A DNA stretch of 64,000 bases from an uncultured Lacinutrix sp. (GCF_947500605.1 NZ_CANMSJ010000003.1:267816-331815); one strand, 5' to 3'; counted from the first letter of the stretch, positions 19,554-30,424 are shown. A program made the numbers and translations. The notes: generated by a model from the letters alone, not told the origin.

Positions 19554-20360
19554 TTATAAAACACTTTCATTATAAAAAGTTGTGTATGCCTCAGCAAACT
19601 CATCTTTTTCTTTATAATCTAAAACAGGCTTGTCTGCTTTTGCTAGGTAATCTTCTAGTTCTTTAGGGATTTCGTTAGAGCCAATTATTAAAGCATCTGA
19701 GTTGTCTATAGCAACCTTCATTAAATTATTGTAAGTAGGCTTTTCTAGCATTTTTATTGCATCCTTATCGATGTTATCGAAAGCTACTTTATTAATTAGG
19801 TCTTTATTTAACGTATCGTCAAAGCTTTGATTGTATACCGAGGTAACAATTTTACTTTCGTTAAATAGAGGTTCGTCTTTATAAAACTGCTTTAAGTATA
19901 GTGGTAGTAAAGAAGCAAGCCATCCATGCACATGAATAATGTCTGGAGACCAATTTAATTTTTTAACAGTTTCAATTACTCCTTTAGCAAAGAAAATGGC
20001 ACGTTCATCATTATCTGAAAACAATTTTCCGTCTTCATCAGTTAACGTTGCCTTTCTTTTAAAGTATTCATCATTATCAATAAAATAAACCTGAATACGC
20101 TCTTTTGGTATAGATGCAACTTTAATAATAAGTGGCATATCTAAATCATTAATCACTAAATTAATTCCAGAAAGTCTTATTACTTCGTGTAATTGATGTC
20201 TTCTTTCGTTAATGTTTCCATATCTAGGCATGAATATTCTAATTTGTCCTCCCTGTTGGTTTACCATTCTTGGAGTTTCAAACGACATTGAAGAAATCTC
20301 TGTTTCTGGTAAATATGGTACTACTTCAGACGACACATATAATATTCTCTTATCTTTCAT
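19554..20360 (-). CDS. Starch/glycogen synthase N-terminal-domain protein (half-length GT5)
   Basis: 268 residues, covering only the N-terminal Rossmann domain of glycosyltransferase family 5: RILYVSSEVVPYLPE, IRIFMPRYGNINERRH, SDNDERAIFFAKGVIETVKKL, WSPDIIHVHGWLASLLPLYLK. A full glycogen synthase has about 470 residues and a second GT1 domain that binds ADP-glucose; this is absent, and the KxGGL motif near the N-terminus is replaced by PETEIS. The reading frame ends cleanly at a stop followed by the next gene, so it is not a recent frameshift. Same-sized proteins occur in this position in other Flavobacteriia as far as I recall. It is unlikely to be a working glycogen synthase. First gene of an operon with DUF4270 and glmS. 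Confidence 0.75.
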   Translation of the reverse strand: MKDKRILYVSSEVVPYLPETEISSMSFETPRMVNQQGGQIRIFMPRYGNINERRHQLHEVIRLSGINLVINDLDMPLIIKVASIPKERIQVYFIDNDEYFKRKATLTDEDGKLFSDNDERAIFFAKGVIETVKKLNWSPDIIHVHGWLASLLPLYLKQFYKDEPLFNESKIVTSVYNQSFDDTLNKDLINKVAFDNIDKDAIKMLEKPTYNNLMKVAIDNSDALIIGSNEIPKELEDYLAKADKPVLDYKEKDEFAEAYTTFYNESVL

Positions 20361-20463
20361 ACGTTAGTTTTATTCGATTTATGTTCTGGTTTTTCTGTTT
20401 TTTCTTTTAGGCTGAAACACTTAAAAAGTAATTCAACATTAAAAAATGAAATTAAAAAACACG

Positions 20464-20471
20464 CAAAAGTA
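20464..20471 (-). promoter_or_regulatory. -7 box of the starch-synthase-like/DUF4270/glmS operon
   Basis: On the minus strand TACTTTTG matches TAnnTTTG about 104 bases before the start at 20360. It forms a divergent pair with the panC promoter 31 bases away. Confidence 0.5.
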
Positions 20472-20502
20472 CAAAATTTTATGCAGTTTGCGACTAATAT
20501 AT

Positions 20503-20510
20503 TATGTTTG
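20503..20510 (+). promoter_or_regulatory. -7 box of the panCD promoter, fixes the panC start
   Basis: TATGTTTG matches TAnnTTTG. It overlaps an in-frame ATG at 20504, which therefore lies upstream of the transcript start and cannot be the panC start codon. The ATG at 20534 is 23 bases downstream and fits. Confidence 0.6.
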
Positions 20511-20533
20511 CAACCGTTAATTTTATATTAAAT

Positions 20534-21382
20534 ATGATTGTTTGCACTAATAAATCTGAAATTCAAGTCCTCATTTCTAAGGAAAAGGAAAAAGGAACAA
20601 CCTTTGGTTTTGTGCCAACTATGGGAGCTTTACATAATGGACACATGTCTTTGGTAAAAAGAGCATTGCAAGAAAATAATCTTTGTGTGGTTAGTATTTT
20701 TGTAAACCCAACGCAGTTTGATAATGAAGAGGATTTAAAAAAATACCCAAGAACTTTAGAGCGTGATGTTGAGCTTTTAAAAACGGTTTCTAATAAAATT
20801 CTGGTTTATGCTCCAAGTGTTAATGATATATACGAAGGGAATACAAAATCTGAACATTTTAGTTTTGATGGCTTAGAATTCGAAATGGAAGGTAAGTTTA
20901 GACAGGGCCATTTTGATGGTGTTGGTACTATTGTTAAAAGACTTTTCGAGATTGTAACTCCTAATATTGCTTATTTTGGAGAAAAAGATTTTCAGCAACT
21001 GGCAATAATAAAAAAACTTGCTCAAAAATATAATATTCCCGTTACTGTAAAAGGTTGTGATATTTATAGAGAAGATAATGGTTTAGCTTATAGTTCTAGA
21101 AACGAGAGACTAAAACCAGATTATAAAAATGCAGCACCTTTTATTTTTAAAACACTAACCGCTGCCAAAGAAAAATTTGGCACAAAAAGTGCTAAAGAAG
21201 TAACAGAGTGGGTAGAGAAACAATTTGCAAAAAACAAATTCTTAGAACTTGAATACTTTATTATTGCCGATATTGCAACTCTAAAAACAGTAAAAAGAAA
21301 GTCTAAATCTAAAACGTATCGTGCGTTTGTTGCTGCTTATGCAGATGATATTAGATTAATAGATAATTTAGCACTTAATTAA
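20534..21382 (+). CDS. panC: Pantothenate synthetase
   Basis: 282 residues from the ATG at 20534. The enzyme joins pantoate and beta-alanine with ATP to make pantothenate, the precursor of coenzyme A. Motifs: FVPTMGALHNGHMSLVKRA (ATP-binding HxGH), SIFVNPTQF, GEKDFQQLAIIKK and SSRNERL near residue 185. Length is normal for PanC (about 280). The in-frame ATG at 20504 would add ten residues but lies inside the promoter. panD follows after 13 bases, so both enzymes that supply and use beta-alanine are co-transcribed. Confidence 0.95.
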   Translation: MIVCTNKSEIQVLISKEKEKGTTFGFVPTMGALHNGHMSLVKRALQENNLCVVSIFVNPTQFDNEEDLKKYPRTLERDVELLKTVSNKILVYAPSVNDIYEGNTKSEHFSFDGLEFEMEGKFRQGHFDGVGTIVKRLFEIVTPNIAYFGEKDFQQLAIIKKLAQKYNIPVTVKGCDIYREDNGLAYSSRNERLKPDYKNAAPFIFKTLTAAKEKFGTKSAKEVTEWVEKQFAKNKFLELEYFIIADIATLKTVKRKSKSKTYRAFVAAYADDIRLIDNLALN

Positions 21383-21395
21383 TTAACTTTGCACC

Positions 21396-21746
21396 ATGCA
21401 AATACAAGTAGTAAAATCAAAAATTCACAGAGTAAAAGTAACAGGCGCAGACCTTAATTATATTGGTAGTATTACTATTGATGAAGATTTAATGGATGCC
21501 GCTAATATTGTACAAGGTGAAAAAGTTCAAATTGTAAATAATAATAACGGAGCTCGATTAGAAACTTATGCCATTCCTGGACCAAGAAACAGTGGAGAAA
21601 TAACGCTTAATGGTGCAGCGGCAAGATTAGTTTCTCCTGGAGATGTACTTATATTAATTACTTACGGTTTTATGGACATAGAAGAGGCTAAAACATTTAA
21701 GCCCTCATTAGTGTTTCCAGACGAAGCAACTAATTTGTTGAAATAA
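21396..21746 (+). CDS. panD: Aspartate 1-decarboxylase
   Basis: 116 residues. PanD decarboxylates aspartate to beta-alanine for pantothenate synthesis. It is made as a proenzyme that cleaves itself between Gly24 and Ser25 (NYIGSIT) to form the pyruvoyl cofactor; both residues are present. [12 protein letters not shown] and [23 protein letters not shown] are family hallmarks. It lies between panC and the flippase-like gene (3 bases gap), in one operon. Confidence 0.96.
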   Translation: MQIQVVKSKIHRVKVTGADLNYIGSITIDEDLMDAANIVQGEKVQIVNNNNGARLETYAIPGPRNSGEITLNGAAARLVSPGDVLILITYGFMDIEEAKTFKPSLVFPDEATNLLK

Positions 21747-21749
21747 TAA

Positions 21750-22703
21750 ATGAGTAAATCAATACTTAAAATATTAAAAATCACGCTCCCAATTTTATTG
21801 GGAGTTTTTTTAATATGGTATTCGCTATCAAAACTATCTTTTCAAGAGCTTTTAGGTTACTTTAAAACAGCTGATTACACCTACATCCTATTGGGTGTTT
21901 TTTTTGGTTTATTAAGTCACTTATCTCGAGCATACAGGTGGCTTTTTATGTTAGAACCTTTAGGTTATAAAATAAAATTAGGTAATAGTATAATGGCTGT
22001 ATTTGCCACCTATTTAATAAATTATACTATACCTAGAGCTGGAGAAGTAGCGCGTGCATCTATACTTACTAATTACGAAGGTGTCCCTTTCGAAAAAGGA
22101 TTTGGAACCATTGTAGCAGAGCGTATTGCAGATCTTTTAATGATGTTAGTAATTATAGCTATTACATTGTTTTTAGAGTTCGATTTTATCTATAATTTTT
22201 TAACCGAAAAGTTTAATCCTACCAAAATTATCTTTGCTTTTTTAATACTTGTCATTGCTGCTTTATTTTTTATTTTCTATATAAAACGAAGCACATTTGC
22301 GTTAGCAATAAAAATTAAAACCTTTGTAAATGGTTTAATAGAAGGCGCTTTAAGTATTTTTAAAATGAAGAAAAAATGGGCATTCATATTTCATACTATC
22401 TTTATTTGGAGTATGTATGTGCTTATGTTCTATGTCACAACTTATGCAATACAAGGTTTAAATCCTATTCCTTTTGGAGCTGTTTTAATAGGTTTTATTT
22501 TGGCGAGTTTTAGTATAGCTGCCACAAATGGAGGTATTGGTTCTTATCCAGAAGCTATAGTTATTGCCTTTTTATTATTTAGCTTGCCAGAAGACCCAAG
22601 TCGTGCATTTGGATGGATTATGTGGACTTCGCAAACGGTAATGATTATCATTTTAGGAGGTTTATCACTATTATTTCTCCCTATTTACAATCGAAAGAAA
22701 TAA
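21750..22703 (+). CDS. Lysylphosphatidylglycerol synthase-type transmembrane (flippase-like) protein
   Basis: 317 residues with about seven or eight membrane helices, starting in the first (ILKITLPILLGVFLIWYSL). It matches the integral-membrane domain of MprF/LPG synthase (UPF0104 family): LSHLSRAYRWLFMLEPLGYK, INYTIPRAGEVARASILT, FGTIVAERIADLLMM, AATNGGIGSYPEA. The aminoacyl-transfer domain of MprF is absent, so the protein may move lipids across the membrane or have another role. It follows panD by three bases. The substrate cannot be told from sequence. Confidence 0.8.
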   Translation: MSKSILKILKITLPILLGVFLIWYSLSKLSFQELLGYFKTADYTYILLGVFFGLLSHLSRAYRWLFMLEPLGYKIKLGNSIMAVFATYLINYTIPRAGEVARASILTNYEGVPFEKGFGTIVAERIADLLMMLVIIAITLFLEFDFIYNFLTEKFNPTKIIFAFLILVIAALFFIFYIKRSTFALAIKIKTFVNGLIEGALSIFKMKKKWAFIFHTIFIWSMYVLMFYVTTYAIQGLNPIPFGAVLIGFILASFSIAATNGGIGSYPEAIVIAFLLFSLPEDPSRAFGWIMWTSQTVMIIILGGLSLLFLPIYNRKK

Positions 22704-22738
22704 TTTGTACATTGCATTTTAATTTTATAAATACTACT

Positions 22739-23884
22739 ATGAAACGTATATTATACCTTTTCGTTATATTTTTTTCTGCACAATTTATTGGTGCACAAGT
22801 CACTTATAAAAATTTTAATTCCGAAAAACTAGGTGAAGCTAGAGAAGTTAAAATTCAATTACCAAGAAGTTACAATACCAGTGATAAAAGCTATCCAGTA
22901 GTTGTTGTTTTAGATGGTGATTACATGTTCGAAATTGTTGCAGGAAATGTAGAATACGCATCTTATTGGGAAGATATTCCAGAAGCTATAGTGGTTGGAA
23001 TTAATCAATTCGATAAGAGAGATAGCGATACTATGTACTCTCTATTAAATTCTTTGCCAGAAGAAACAGGAGCAGCTTTTTTCGATTTTATAGGTATGGA
23101 ATTAATGCCTTACATAGAAAAAACATATAGAACAGAAAAGTTTAAAGTAGCAGTAGGACATGGTATTACAGCAAACTTTATAAATTATTATTTATTTAAA
23201 GAAATACCTTTATTTAATGCTTATGTAAGTTTAAGTCCAGAATTAGCTCCCGATATGCAAATGTTTTTAACCGAAAAACTATCAGGTGTTGAAACTAAAA
23301 CATTCTATTATTTAGCAACGTCTAACAATGATATTAAAGATGTTAGAACTAAAACAGAAGCTTTAAATAAAGCAATTAAAAGTATAGATAATAAAAACGT
23401 GCTTAGCGCTTTCGATAATTTCGACGGTCCAACACATTATTCTCTTCCTGCATACGCTATTCCAAAAGCTTTAGAAAGTATTTTCTTTGTTTTTAAGCCT
23501 ATATCTAAACAAGAATATAAAGACACTATTTTAAAACTAGAAACATCTCCGGTAGATTATTTGGAAGAAAAATATGCTGCTATCGACGATTTATTCGGGA
23601 TAGATAAAACAATATTAGTAAATGATTTTAGAGCTATTGCGGCAGCAATAAATAAGTCTAAAAAGTTTGAGTATTTCGAGCCTTTAGGAAAGTTAGCCAG
23701 AAAACATTATCCAAATACACTTTTAGGAAACTATTATTTAGGACGTTATTACGAAGAAACCGGATCTACAAAAAAAGCTATGAAAACATACCAGTCTGCT
23801 TACATCTTAGAAGAAATTGGAGGTATTACTAAAGATCATGTTTTAGAGCTTTCAGAACAAATTAAAGCTGATTTCGGATACTAA
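22739..23884 (+). CDS. Secreted esterase-fold protein without the catalytic serine, with C-terminal TPR-like region
   Basis: 381 residues from the ATG at 22739, chosen because it begins a clear signal peptide (MKRILYLFVIFFSAQFIGAQ). An in-frame ATG at 22613 lies inside the preceding gene. Residues about 25-265 match the putative esterase family (Esterase D/enterobactin esterase fold): EKLGEAREVKIQLPRSYN, YPVVVVLDGDYMFEI, AIVVGINQFDKRDSD, LFNAYVSLSPEL, DGPTHYSLPAYAI (His). The nucleophile elbow, normally GHSxGG, reads GHGITANF with Gly142 instead of Ser, so ordinary hydrolase activity is doubtful. The end (about 320-381) resembles a tetratricopeptide segment (LLGNYYLGRYYEETGSTKKAMKTYQSAY). It lies between the flippase-like gene and radA. 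Confidence 0.75.
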   Translation: MKRILYLFVIFFSAQFIGAQVTYKNFNSEKLGEAREVKIQLPRSYNTSDKSYPVVVVLDGDYMFEIVAGNVEYASYWEDIPEAIVVGINQFDKRDSDTMYSLLNSLPEETGAAFFDFIGMELMPYIEKTYRTEKFKVAVGHGITANFINYYLFKEIPLFNAYVSLSPELAPDMQMFLTEKLSGVETKTFYYLATSNNDIKDVRTKTEALNKAIKSIDNKNVLSAFDNFDGPTHYSLPAYAIPKALESIFFVFKPISKQEYKDTILKLETSPVDYLEEKYAAIDDLFGIDKTILVNDFRAIAAAINKSKKFEYFEPLGKLARKHYPNTLLGNYYLGRYYEETGSTKKAMKTYQSAYILEEIGGITKDHVLELSEQIKADFGY

Positions 23885-23972
23885 ATAAATATGTTTTTCG
23901 CTTTCGCGGAAGAAATAACTAACTAAATAAAAGTGTTTTTGCTGTTAATACAGTTGTAAAACAAAACCAGTT

Positions 23973-25331
23973 ATGGCTAAAGTTAAAACTACGTTTTTTT
24001 GCCAAAGTTGTGGCACGCAATATTCTAAATGGCAAGGACAATGTACAGCTTGTAAAGAGTGGAATACTATTGTAGAAGAAGTTATTCAAAAACCAGAAAA
24101 GAGCGATTGGAAAACACCTTCAAACACAAAATCGCGAGCTTCTAAACCTTTAAGAATTAAAGAAATTGATTCAAGTAAAGAAGCAAGGTTAGATACTTTA
24201 GATGCCGAGTTTAATCGTGTTTTAGGTGGCGGTATTGTTCCAGGTTCATTAACACTTTTAGGAGGAGAACCAGGAATTGGAAAGAGTACATTATTACTTC
24301 AAATCTCTTTAAAACTACCATATAAAACGCTTTATGTCTCAGGTGAAGAAAGTCAGAAACAGATTAAAATGCGTGCTGAGCGTATAAATCCTAATAACGA
24401 CAGTTGTTATATTCTTACTGAAACTAAAACGCAAAATATCTTCAAACAAATTGAAGCTTTAGAGCCAGATATTGTTATTATCGATTCTATTCAAACATTG
24501 CATAGCGATTATATCGAATCTTCTAGCGGAAGTATCTCTCAAGTAAAAGAGTGTACTACAGAGCTAATTAAGTTTGCAAAAGAAACCAATACACCAGTTA
24601 TATTAATTGGTCACATTACTAAAGATGGTAATATAGCAGGACCTAAAATATTGGAGCACATGGTAGATACTGTGTTGCAATTTGAAGGAGATAGAAATCA
24701 TGTTTTTAGAATTTTAAGAGCTCAAAAAAACCGTTTTGGTTCCACTCATGAACTAGGTATATACGAGATGCAAGGCTCAGGTTTGCGAGAAGTAAGTAAT
24801 CCTAGTGAAATTTTAATTTCTAAAAAAGACGAAGAACTTTCAGGTAATGCTATTGCAGCAACTTTAGAAGGTATGCGACCATTAATGATAGAAGTACAAG
24901 CCTTGGTAAGTACTGCTGTTTATGGAACACCGCAACGTAGCGCAACAGGATTCAATGCTAAACGATTAAATATGCTTTTAGCAGTTTTAGAAAAACGAGC
25001 AGGTTTTCGTTTAGGAGCAAAAGATGTATTTTTAAACATTACAGGTGGTATTAACGTAGATGATCCGGCTATAGATTTAGCAGTAGTAGCTTCTATATTA
25101 TCTTCAAACGAAGACGAAGCATTGCCTTCAAATTATTGTTTTGCAGCAGAGGTTGGTTTGTCTGGAGAAATTCGTCCAGTTCAACGTGTGGAACAACGTA
25201 TTCTTGAGGCAGAAAAACTTGGTTTTTCAACTATTTTTGTTTCAAAATATAATAAAATATCACTTAAAGATACAGAGATAAAAATTCAATTAATTTCTAA
25301 AATTGAAGATTTGGTAGACTTTATTGTGTAA
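23973..25331 (+). CDS. radA: DNA repair protein RadA
   Basis: 452 residues. RadA (Sms) is a RecA-like ATPase/helicase that helps branch migration and recombinational repair. It has an N-terminal zinc finger (Cys10, 13, 24, 27), a Walker A motif GEPGIGKST (about 97-105), the RadA-specific KNRFG motif (about 251) and a C-terminal Lon-protease-like domain (about 270-452) without need for proteolysis. All motifs are intact and the length is standard. It follows the esterase-like gene by 88 bases. Confidence 0.96.
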   Translation: MAKVKTTFFCQSCGTQYSKWQGQCTACKEWNTIVEEVIQKPEKSDWKTPSNTKSRASKPLRIKEIDSSKEARLDTLDAEFNRVLGGGIVPGSLTLLGGEPGIGKSTLLLQISLKLPYKTLYVSGEESQKQIKMRAERINPNNDSCYILTETKTQNIFKQIEALEPDIVIIDSIQTLHSDYIESSSGSISQVKECTTELIKFAKETNTPVILIGHITKDGNIAGPKILEHMVDTVLQFEGDRNHVFRILRAQKNRFGSTHELGIYEMQGSGLREVSNPSEILISKKDEELSGNAIAATLEGMRPLMIEVQALVSTAVYGTPQRSATGFNAKRLNMLLAVLEKRAGFRLGAKDVFLNITGGINVDDPAIDLAVVASILSSNEDEALPSNYCFAAEVGLSGEIRPVQRVEQRILEAEKLGFSTIFVSKYNKISLKDTEIKIQLISKIEDLVDFIV

Positions 25332-25346
25332 AAGTGTCTAAGCAAA

Positions 25347-25369
25347 TTAAGTTGCCGAAACCAACTTAA
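25347..25369 (+). terminator. Hairpin downstream of radA
   Basis: TTAAGTTG (25347-25354) pairs perfectly with CAACTTAA (25362-25369) around a 7-base loop, 16 bases after the radA stop. The following T run is poor, so it is a weak terminator or a 3'-protecting hairpin. Confidence 0.45.
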
Positions 25370-25503
25370 TAATTATTAAATCAGGTAGTTGGTCGTTTTT
25401 AGTTTAAAAATGCGTTAATGCATAAACTAAACGGTAATTTATGTATTTAATCGAATAATAAATGTTTGTATTTGTTATTTAAACTAATATTGTGGTTGCT
25501 TTT

Positions 25504-25511
25504 TACCTTTG
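25504..25511 (+). promoter_or_regulatory. -7 box before the giant T9SS protein gene
   Basis: TACCTTTG matches TAnnTTTG and lies 37 bases before the ATG at 25548. No standard -33 TTG at the right spacing was found. Confidence 0.5.
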
Positions 25512-25547
25512 ACTCCCCAAGTCTATTGGAAATTAATGATTTAACCT

Positions 25548-28500
25548 ATGAATACAACACTACTTAAGAGTGCTTTTTTAGTACTTTTCTTCTTTTTGAT
25601 AAATAATATTTACTCACAATGTAATAATTGTGATGTTGTAGGTCCTACAACAGGCAATTTTGTTTTTGCGAGTAATACTAAAACTTGTTTTACAGCAAAT
25701 GCAACACTTACCGATGTTACTTTTCATGATAATAGTTCGGTTTGTATTGCACCAGGTATAACAGTAACTATAAATGGTACTATAGTAACAACGATAAATA
25801 CCAGCGTAGATATTGATGTACAGGGTTCTTTTATTATTTTTCAACCTGTTGAATTTAAAAGTGAACTAGATTTATTTGTTTCGGCAACGGGATATTTAAA
25901 AACTGGATCCTCTGGAAATGTAGATTTTGATTTGAATAGTTCAGGAGCTAATAGTATTGTAAATTATGGCTTAATAGAAATGGGAGCTTTAAAATTTGAT
26001 AGCCCTTCTGCTAATAATTTCATTGAAAATTTTGGGACTTTCAATATTAATAAAGACATAGTATTAGAAGGTGCAACTAACCTTAGAAATAGAGGTGATT
26101 TGAATATAGGACTAAGTTTTGTTTTTAAGTCTAATGTTATATTTAGTAATTGTGGTAATGTAACTACAGAACAAGGATTTGATTTAGATGGAGGAAAGAT
26201 AATTAATACTGGACTTTTTATAACAGAATCGGGGACTATTGTCTTTAATGGAGGTATGTTAGAAAATTATGCAACTATGGATCTTAATTCTGGTATGAAT
26301 ATGTCTTCAAGTTCTGATTATCTTTATAATGAAGGAGAAATGACAATTAAAAGTGCTGTTAATGTTACAAATGGCGTTTTTGCAGGTCCAACCAGTAACT
26401 CTAAACTTGGATATATAAGATTTGGACAAAAAGCTACTTTTAATAGTGGTACAATAGGCCCAAACCTTGATTTGGAGTATTATCCAGGTACTAATCCTGC
26501 TGCTAAAGCTAATGTGTATCAAAATTTTAACAACTCTACAGAGTTAGCAAATGTTTCTAAAGCTTGTATTGCTTATGGTAACTGTTCACAAACTCTAATG
26601 TTAGATAATGATTGTAGAAATTTTGACGGAACACTAATTGATTATTGTGTAGATGGTGCTATTTTAGGTACAGCAACTACTAATGATCCAGATGGAGATG
26701 GGTTAAATAACAGTTGTGATCTTGATGATGATAATGATGGTATACTAGACTTTGACGAATGTGGAAGAGTAGAATTTAGTGCTTTTTCTGTTACAAACGG
26801 AAACACTCAAACCTTTAACTTGACTGCTTCAACAGGTGGTTATGTAATTGATATTTCTTCGATAGACAATAGTTTTAATTTAATTATAAACGGTACCAAA
26901 TTAGTGCCTGATGAAATTCAGTTTGATAATACGTGGGCATATACAACTGGAGAGTCTTTAGTACGTTTTGCTTCAGATAATTCTTTATATGGTCAGTCTG
27001 GTAATTCTAATGTTTGGTCAATAAATTATAATAATAGTAATCCGTTATTCATTTCATTAAGAATTTTTATATCTCCAAACGGAGAAGTTTCTATTCAGGG
27101 AAAACGTACAGCAACTTCAATATTAGAAGATTTAATTATAGACCCATCTCATCCACAGTTTAATACAATAACATGGAATTCGTCTGCAACAAATACTGTT
27201 AAGGTTACACAAAAAGTTCAAGGACCTACATTTTTGTATGCAACGGGTTATGGCTTAAATTGTAGTAATGATTTAGATGGAGATAATATCCCAGATTTTA
27301 TTGACATAGATAGTGATAATGACGGTATTCCAGATAATGTAGAAGCTCAAACAACAATAGGTTATATTGCTCCAAGTGGTAATGGTGCATCAATGATAGA
27401 TGCAAATAATGATGGAGTTGACGATAATTATGGAGAAGGCTTTGTAAACATAGAAGATACAGATGGAGATGGTACTCCAGACTATTTAGATTTAGATTCA
27501 GACAACGATCAAATGTTGGATATTGAAGAAAATGGAATGGCTAATGTAGCAAGTGGTGTAGATACAGATTTAGATGGTTTAGATGATTCTTTTGAAGGAT
27601 CTAATGTTAATGATTTAGATTATAACGATGAGATAGACGATCCAACTAATTTAGCAGTTTTACCAGATGCAGATGGAGATTTATTTACAGTTGGTGATTT
27701 AGATTATAGAGATGTTTTTAATGTTAATCCACCATCTTCAGCAACTATCGATTTCGATGGAATAGATGATTATTTAGATACAGCACCTTACATAGAAAAC
27801 TGGACAGCAGGAACAGTTATGGGATGGGTAAAAATTGGTCATACTTCAAGTGGGAACCTTCCAAATTTATATAGTGTTGCAGGTCAGGAAAATATGAGGT
27901 TATACGTAACTAATGGTAGGACACCTGCTTTTTATGTTATTACTCAAGATCAAGTAACAGCTTCTAGTAACTATCCTTCTAATATACAGGTTCAGCCAGA
28001 TTCGTCATTAGGTATTAAATTAGAAAATGATCTATGGTATCATTTAACAGGAGTATTTAATTCTTCAGACCAAACAGTTAAATTGTATTTAAATGGAGAA
28101 TTGGTTGGTACAACAACAGATTCAAGATTAAATTCTGAACTTTTAACTAAAAATTTTAATGGAACTCCTCATATTTATTCACAAAGAGGATTTACAATAG
28201 GACGATATCCAACAAATACAAGCACAGCTGGTTTTGGTCATTTTAAAGGAGATATTGATGAAGTTAGAATTTTTGATTCTGCATTAACAAACGATCAAAT
28301 AAAACAAATGGTATATCAAGAAATTGAGAATAACTCAGGAGTTTTAAGAGGTACTGTTATACCAAAAAATATTCAAGATTTTAGTACTTCAGAAAAGGTA
28401 TTATGGAGTCGTTTAAAAGGATATTACCCAATGTCTAACATAATTAGTAATACAACATCTGATTATTCCGAAAATAATAATAACTTAGAACTTCATAATA

Positions 28501-30353
28501 TTACAAGCGTTCAAGAGCAAACAGCTCCAATGCCTTATCAAACGATAGTAGATGGAAATTGGTCAACAACAGCAACATGGCTTCATGGTAATGTTTGGGA
28601 TATTACAGATGAAGTAAACAATAAAGATTGGTCTATTGTAAATATAAAAAACAATGTAAATACTGCTGTAAATCATACAACATTAGGTTTATTTGTTGAT
28701 GCAAATCAAGAACTAGAAATCGCAGATAATGAACTTAAAAACACTTGGTATTTAGAATTAAATGGGTTTATAGATTTAGAAAATGAATCTCAATTAATTC
28801 AAACAAACGAGAGCGATTTAATAGTTGGTACTAATGGTAAACTAGAAAGAGACCAGCAAGGAACAGAAAACTTGTATACTTATAATTATTTTTCATCTCC
28901 AGTACATTCTAGCAATCCAGATACAACAGTCGACGGAAACGAAAGTTACACTATAGAGAGTGTAATGATGGATGGAACAGATTCTAATAATCCAGTACCA
29001 ATTGATTTTGTTGGTGGTTATAATGGTGATAATACTAGTTCTCCTATTAAAATAGCTCGTTACTGGTTATGGAAATATGGTAATCTTGCAACAGACTACT
29101 ATAATTGGGAGCATGTACTTGAAACTGGTAGTTTAAAAGTAGGAGAAGGTTATTCTATGAAAGGACCAGGAACTGGAGCTGTTTCAAATGAGCAAAATTA
29201 TACTTTTACAGGTAAGCCAAATAATGCTACTATATTATTGCCAATAAGTGCAAATAACACTTATTTAGTTGGTAATCCATACGCTTCAGCAATAGACGCT
29301 AATGCTTTTATTTTAGATAACCTTAACCTTACAGGAGAACTTTATTTCTGGGAGCATTTTGCAGGAGGAACACATAATACCTTAGAGTATCAAGGCGGTT
29401 ATGGAGTTTATAATCTCTCTGGAGGAGTTCCTGCAATTCAGCATGACTATACAACAGGAGGAACAGATGGATCGGGAGGGACTGGTATAAAGACTCCACA
29501 ACGTTACGTACCTGTAAGTCAAGGTTTCTTTGTAGAGGGCTCAAGTTCTGGAGATATTAAATTTGAAAATGATCAAAGAGTTTTTGTTAAAGAAACAGGA
29601 AATATAAATTCATGGTTTTTTAAAAATAGCACTAATAAGTCTACCAATACTAATAACGATTCTGCTATAGAAGATTTAAGACCTAAGTTTAGATTTGGCT
29701 TTAAATCACCAGAAACTTATAATAGACAAATTCTTTTAACTATTGATGAGAATGCTACTATCGACTATAATTGGGGGTACGATGGAAAAATAAACGAAAG
29801 TAATAGTGAAGATATGTATTGGGAATTTGCAAATGATAAATTCTTAATACAAGGAACAAATGAAACCCTACCTACAACAGCGCTACCACTAACAGTTAAA
29901 ACTGTAAATGGAGGTATTATAGAAATAGGTATAGATGCTTTAGAAAATGTAGATCCATTATTAGACATTTACTTAAAAGACGGTAGTACATATCATAATC
30001 TTAGAGAAGCTAAGTATACAACAACTGTAGATTTAGGAGAAATTACAAATCGATTTAGTATTGTGTTTACACAAGATCCTACGAGTTTGTCAACCGATGA
30101 ATTTGAAGAGAATAATAATTTAACCGTATTTGTAAAAAACAATTCAGTTTTAACAATTTCTAATCCTTCAAACAAGGAGATAAATACTGTCCAGGTAATA
30201 AATATGCTAGGTCAAACAGTATTAGAACAAGAGGTTAATACTTCAATTAATAGAATTGAAATTCCAATACAATTACAAACAGGAACTTATATTTTTAATA
30301 TAAAGTCTACAAATTTTGTTATTACTAAAAAAGCTATAATTAATTCTAATTAA
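25548..30353 (+). CDS. Giant T9SS surface protein with TSP3 repeats and LamG domain
   Basis: 1601 residues. Signal peptide 1-23 (ending IYSQ), then a beta-strand-rich stretch with repeating short Gly/Asn segments (about 25-370). Thrombospondin type 3 calcium-binding repeats follow at about 380-405 ([19 protein letters not shown]) and about 572-715 ([39 protein letters not shown]). A LamG/concanavalin-like domain lies at about 730-930 ([35 protein letters not shown]), further beta modules to 1500 ([10 protein letters not shown]), and a type A T9SS sorting domain at about 1520-1601. It is likely a secreted surface adhesin or glycan-binding protein. Its end is paralogous to the partial protein at 1-597. 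It is 71 bases before the next, short secreted protein. Confidence 0.85.
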   Translation: MNTTLLKSAFLVLFFFLINNIYSQCNNCDVVGPTTGNFVFASNTKTCFTANATLTDVTFHDNSSVCIAPGITVTINGTIVTTINTSVDIDVQGSFIIFQPVEFKSELDLFVSATGYLKTGSSGNVDFDLNSSGANSIVNYGLIEMGALKFDSPSANNFIENFGTFNINKDIVLEGATNLRNRGDLNIGLSFVFKSNVIFSNCGNVTTEQGFDLDGGKIINTGLFITESGTIVFNGGMLENYATMDLNSGMNMSSSSDYLYNEGEMTIKSAVNVTNGVFAGPTSNSKLGYIRFGQKATFNSGTIGPNLDLEYYPGTNPAAKANVYQNFNNSTELANVSKACIAYGNCSQTLMLDNDCRNFDGTLIDYCVDGAILGTATTNDPDGDGLNNSCDLDDDNDGILDFDECGRVEFSAFSVTNGNTQTFNLTASTGGYVIDISSIDNSFNLIINGTKLVPDEIQFDNTWAYTTGESLVRFASDNSLYGQSGNSNVWSINYNNSNPLFISLRIFISPNGEVSIQGKRTATSILEDLIIDPSHPQFNTITWNSSATNTVKVTQKVQGPTFLYATGYGLNCSNDLDGDNIPDFIDIDSDNDGIPDNVEAQTTIGYIAPSGNGASMIDANNDGVDDNYGEGFVNIEDTDGDGTPDYLDLDSDNDQMLDIEENGMANVASGVDTDLDGLDDSFEGSNVNDLDYNDEIDDPTNLAVLPDADGDLFTVGDLDYRDVFNVNPPSSATIDFDGIDDYLDTAPYIENWTAGTVMGWVKIGHTSSGNLPNLYSVAGQENMRLYVTNGRTPAFYVITQDQVTASSNYPSNIQVQPDSSLGIKLENDLWYHLTGVFNSSDQTVKLYLNGELVGTTTDSRLNSELLTKNFNGTPHIYSQRGFTIGRYPTNTSTAGFGHFKGDIDEVRIFDSALTNDQIKQMVYQEIENNSGVLRGTVIPKNIQDFSTSEKVLWSRLKGYYPMSNIISNTTSDYSENNNNLELHNITSVQEQTAPMPYQTIVDGNWSTTATWLHGNVWDITDEVNNKDWSIVNIKNNVNTAVNHTTLGLFVDANQELEIADNELKNTWYLELNGFIDLENESQLIQTNESDLIVGTNGKLERDQQGTENLYTYNYFSSPVHSSNPDTTVDGNESYTIESVMMDGTDSNNPVPIDFVGGYNGDNTSSPIKIARYWLWKYGNLATDYYNWEHVLETGSLKVGEGYSMKGPGTGAVSNEQNYTFTGKPNNATILLPISANNTYLVGNPYASAIDANAFILDNLNLTGELYFWEHFAGGTHNTLEYQGGYGVYNLSGGVPAIQHDYTTGGTDGSGGTGIKTPQRYVPVSQGFFVEGSSSGDIKFENDQRVFVKETGNINSWFFKNSTNKSTNTNNDSAIEDLRPKFRFGFKSPETYNRQILLTIDENATIDYNWGYDGKINESNSEDMYWEFANDKFLIQGTNETLPTTALPLTVKTVNGGIIEIGIDALENVDPLLDIYLKDGSTYHNLREAKYTTTVDLGEITNRFSIVFTQDPTSLSTDEFEENNNLTVFVKNNSVLTISNPSNKEINTVQVINMLGQTVLEQEVNTSINRIEIPIQLQTGTYIFNIKSTNFVITKKAIINSN

Positions 30354-30424
30354 ATCGATATTTTTATGTAATAGTATTAATAGCTAAAAACATATTTCTT
30401 ATTATTGTTTATTAAATAAGAATT

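Noticed and set aside
23890..23910. Partial palindrome CGCTTTCGCGGAAG before radA, and a similar CGCTTTGCGAAG near 39934
   Set aside because: The two are imperfect and short; too little to call a repeat family from this window alone.
26307..26522. Minus-strand ORF inside the giant T9SS gene
   Set aside because: Shadow frame; no coding features of its own.
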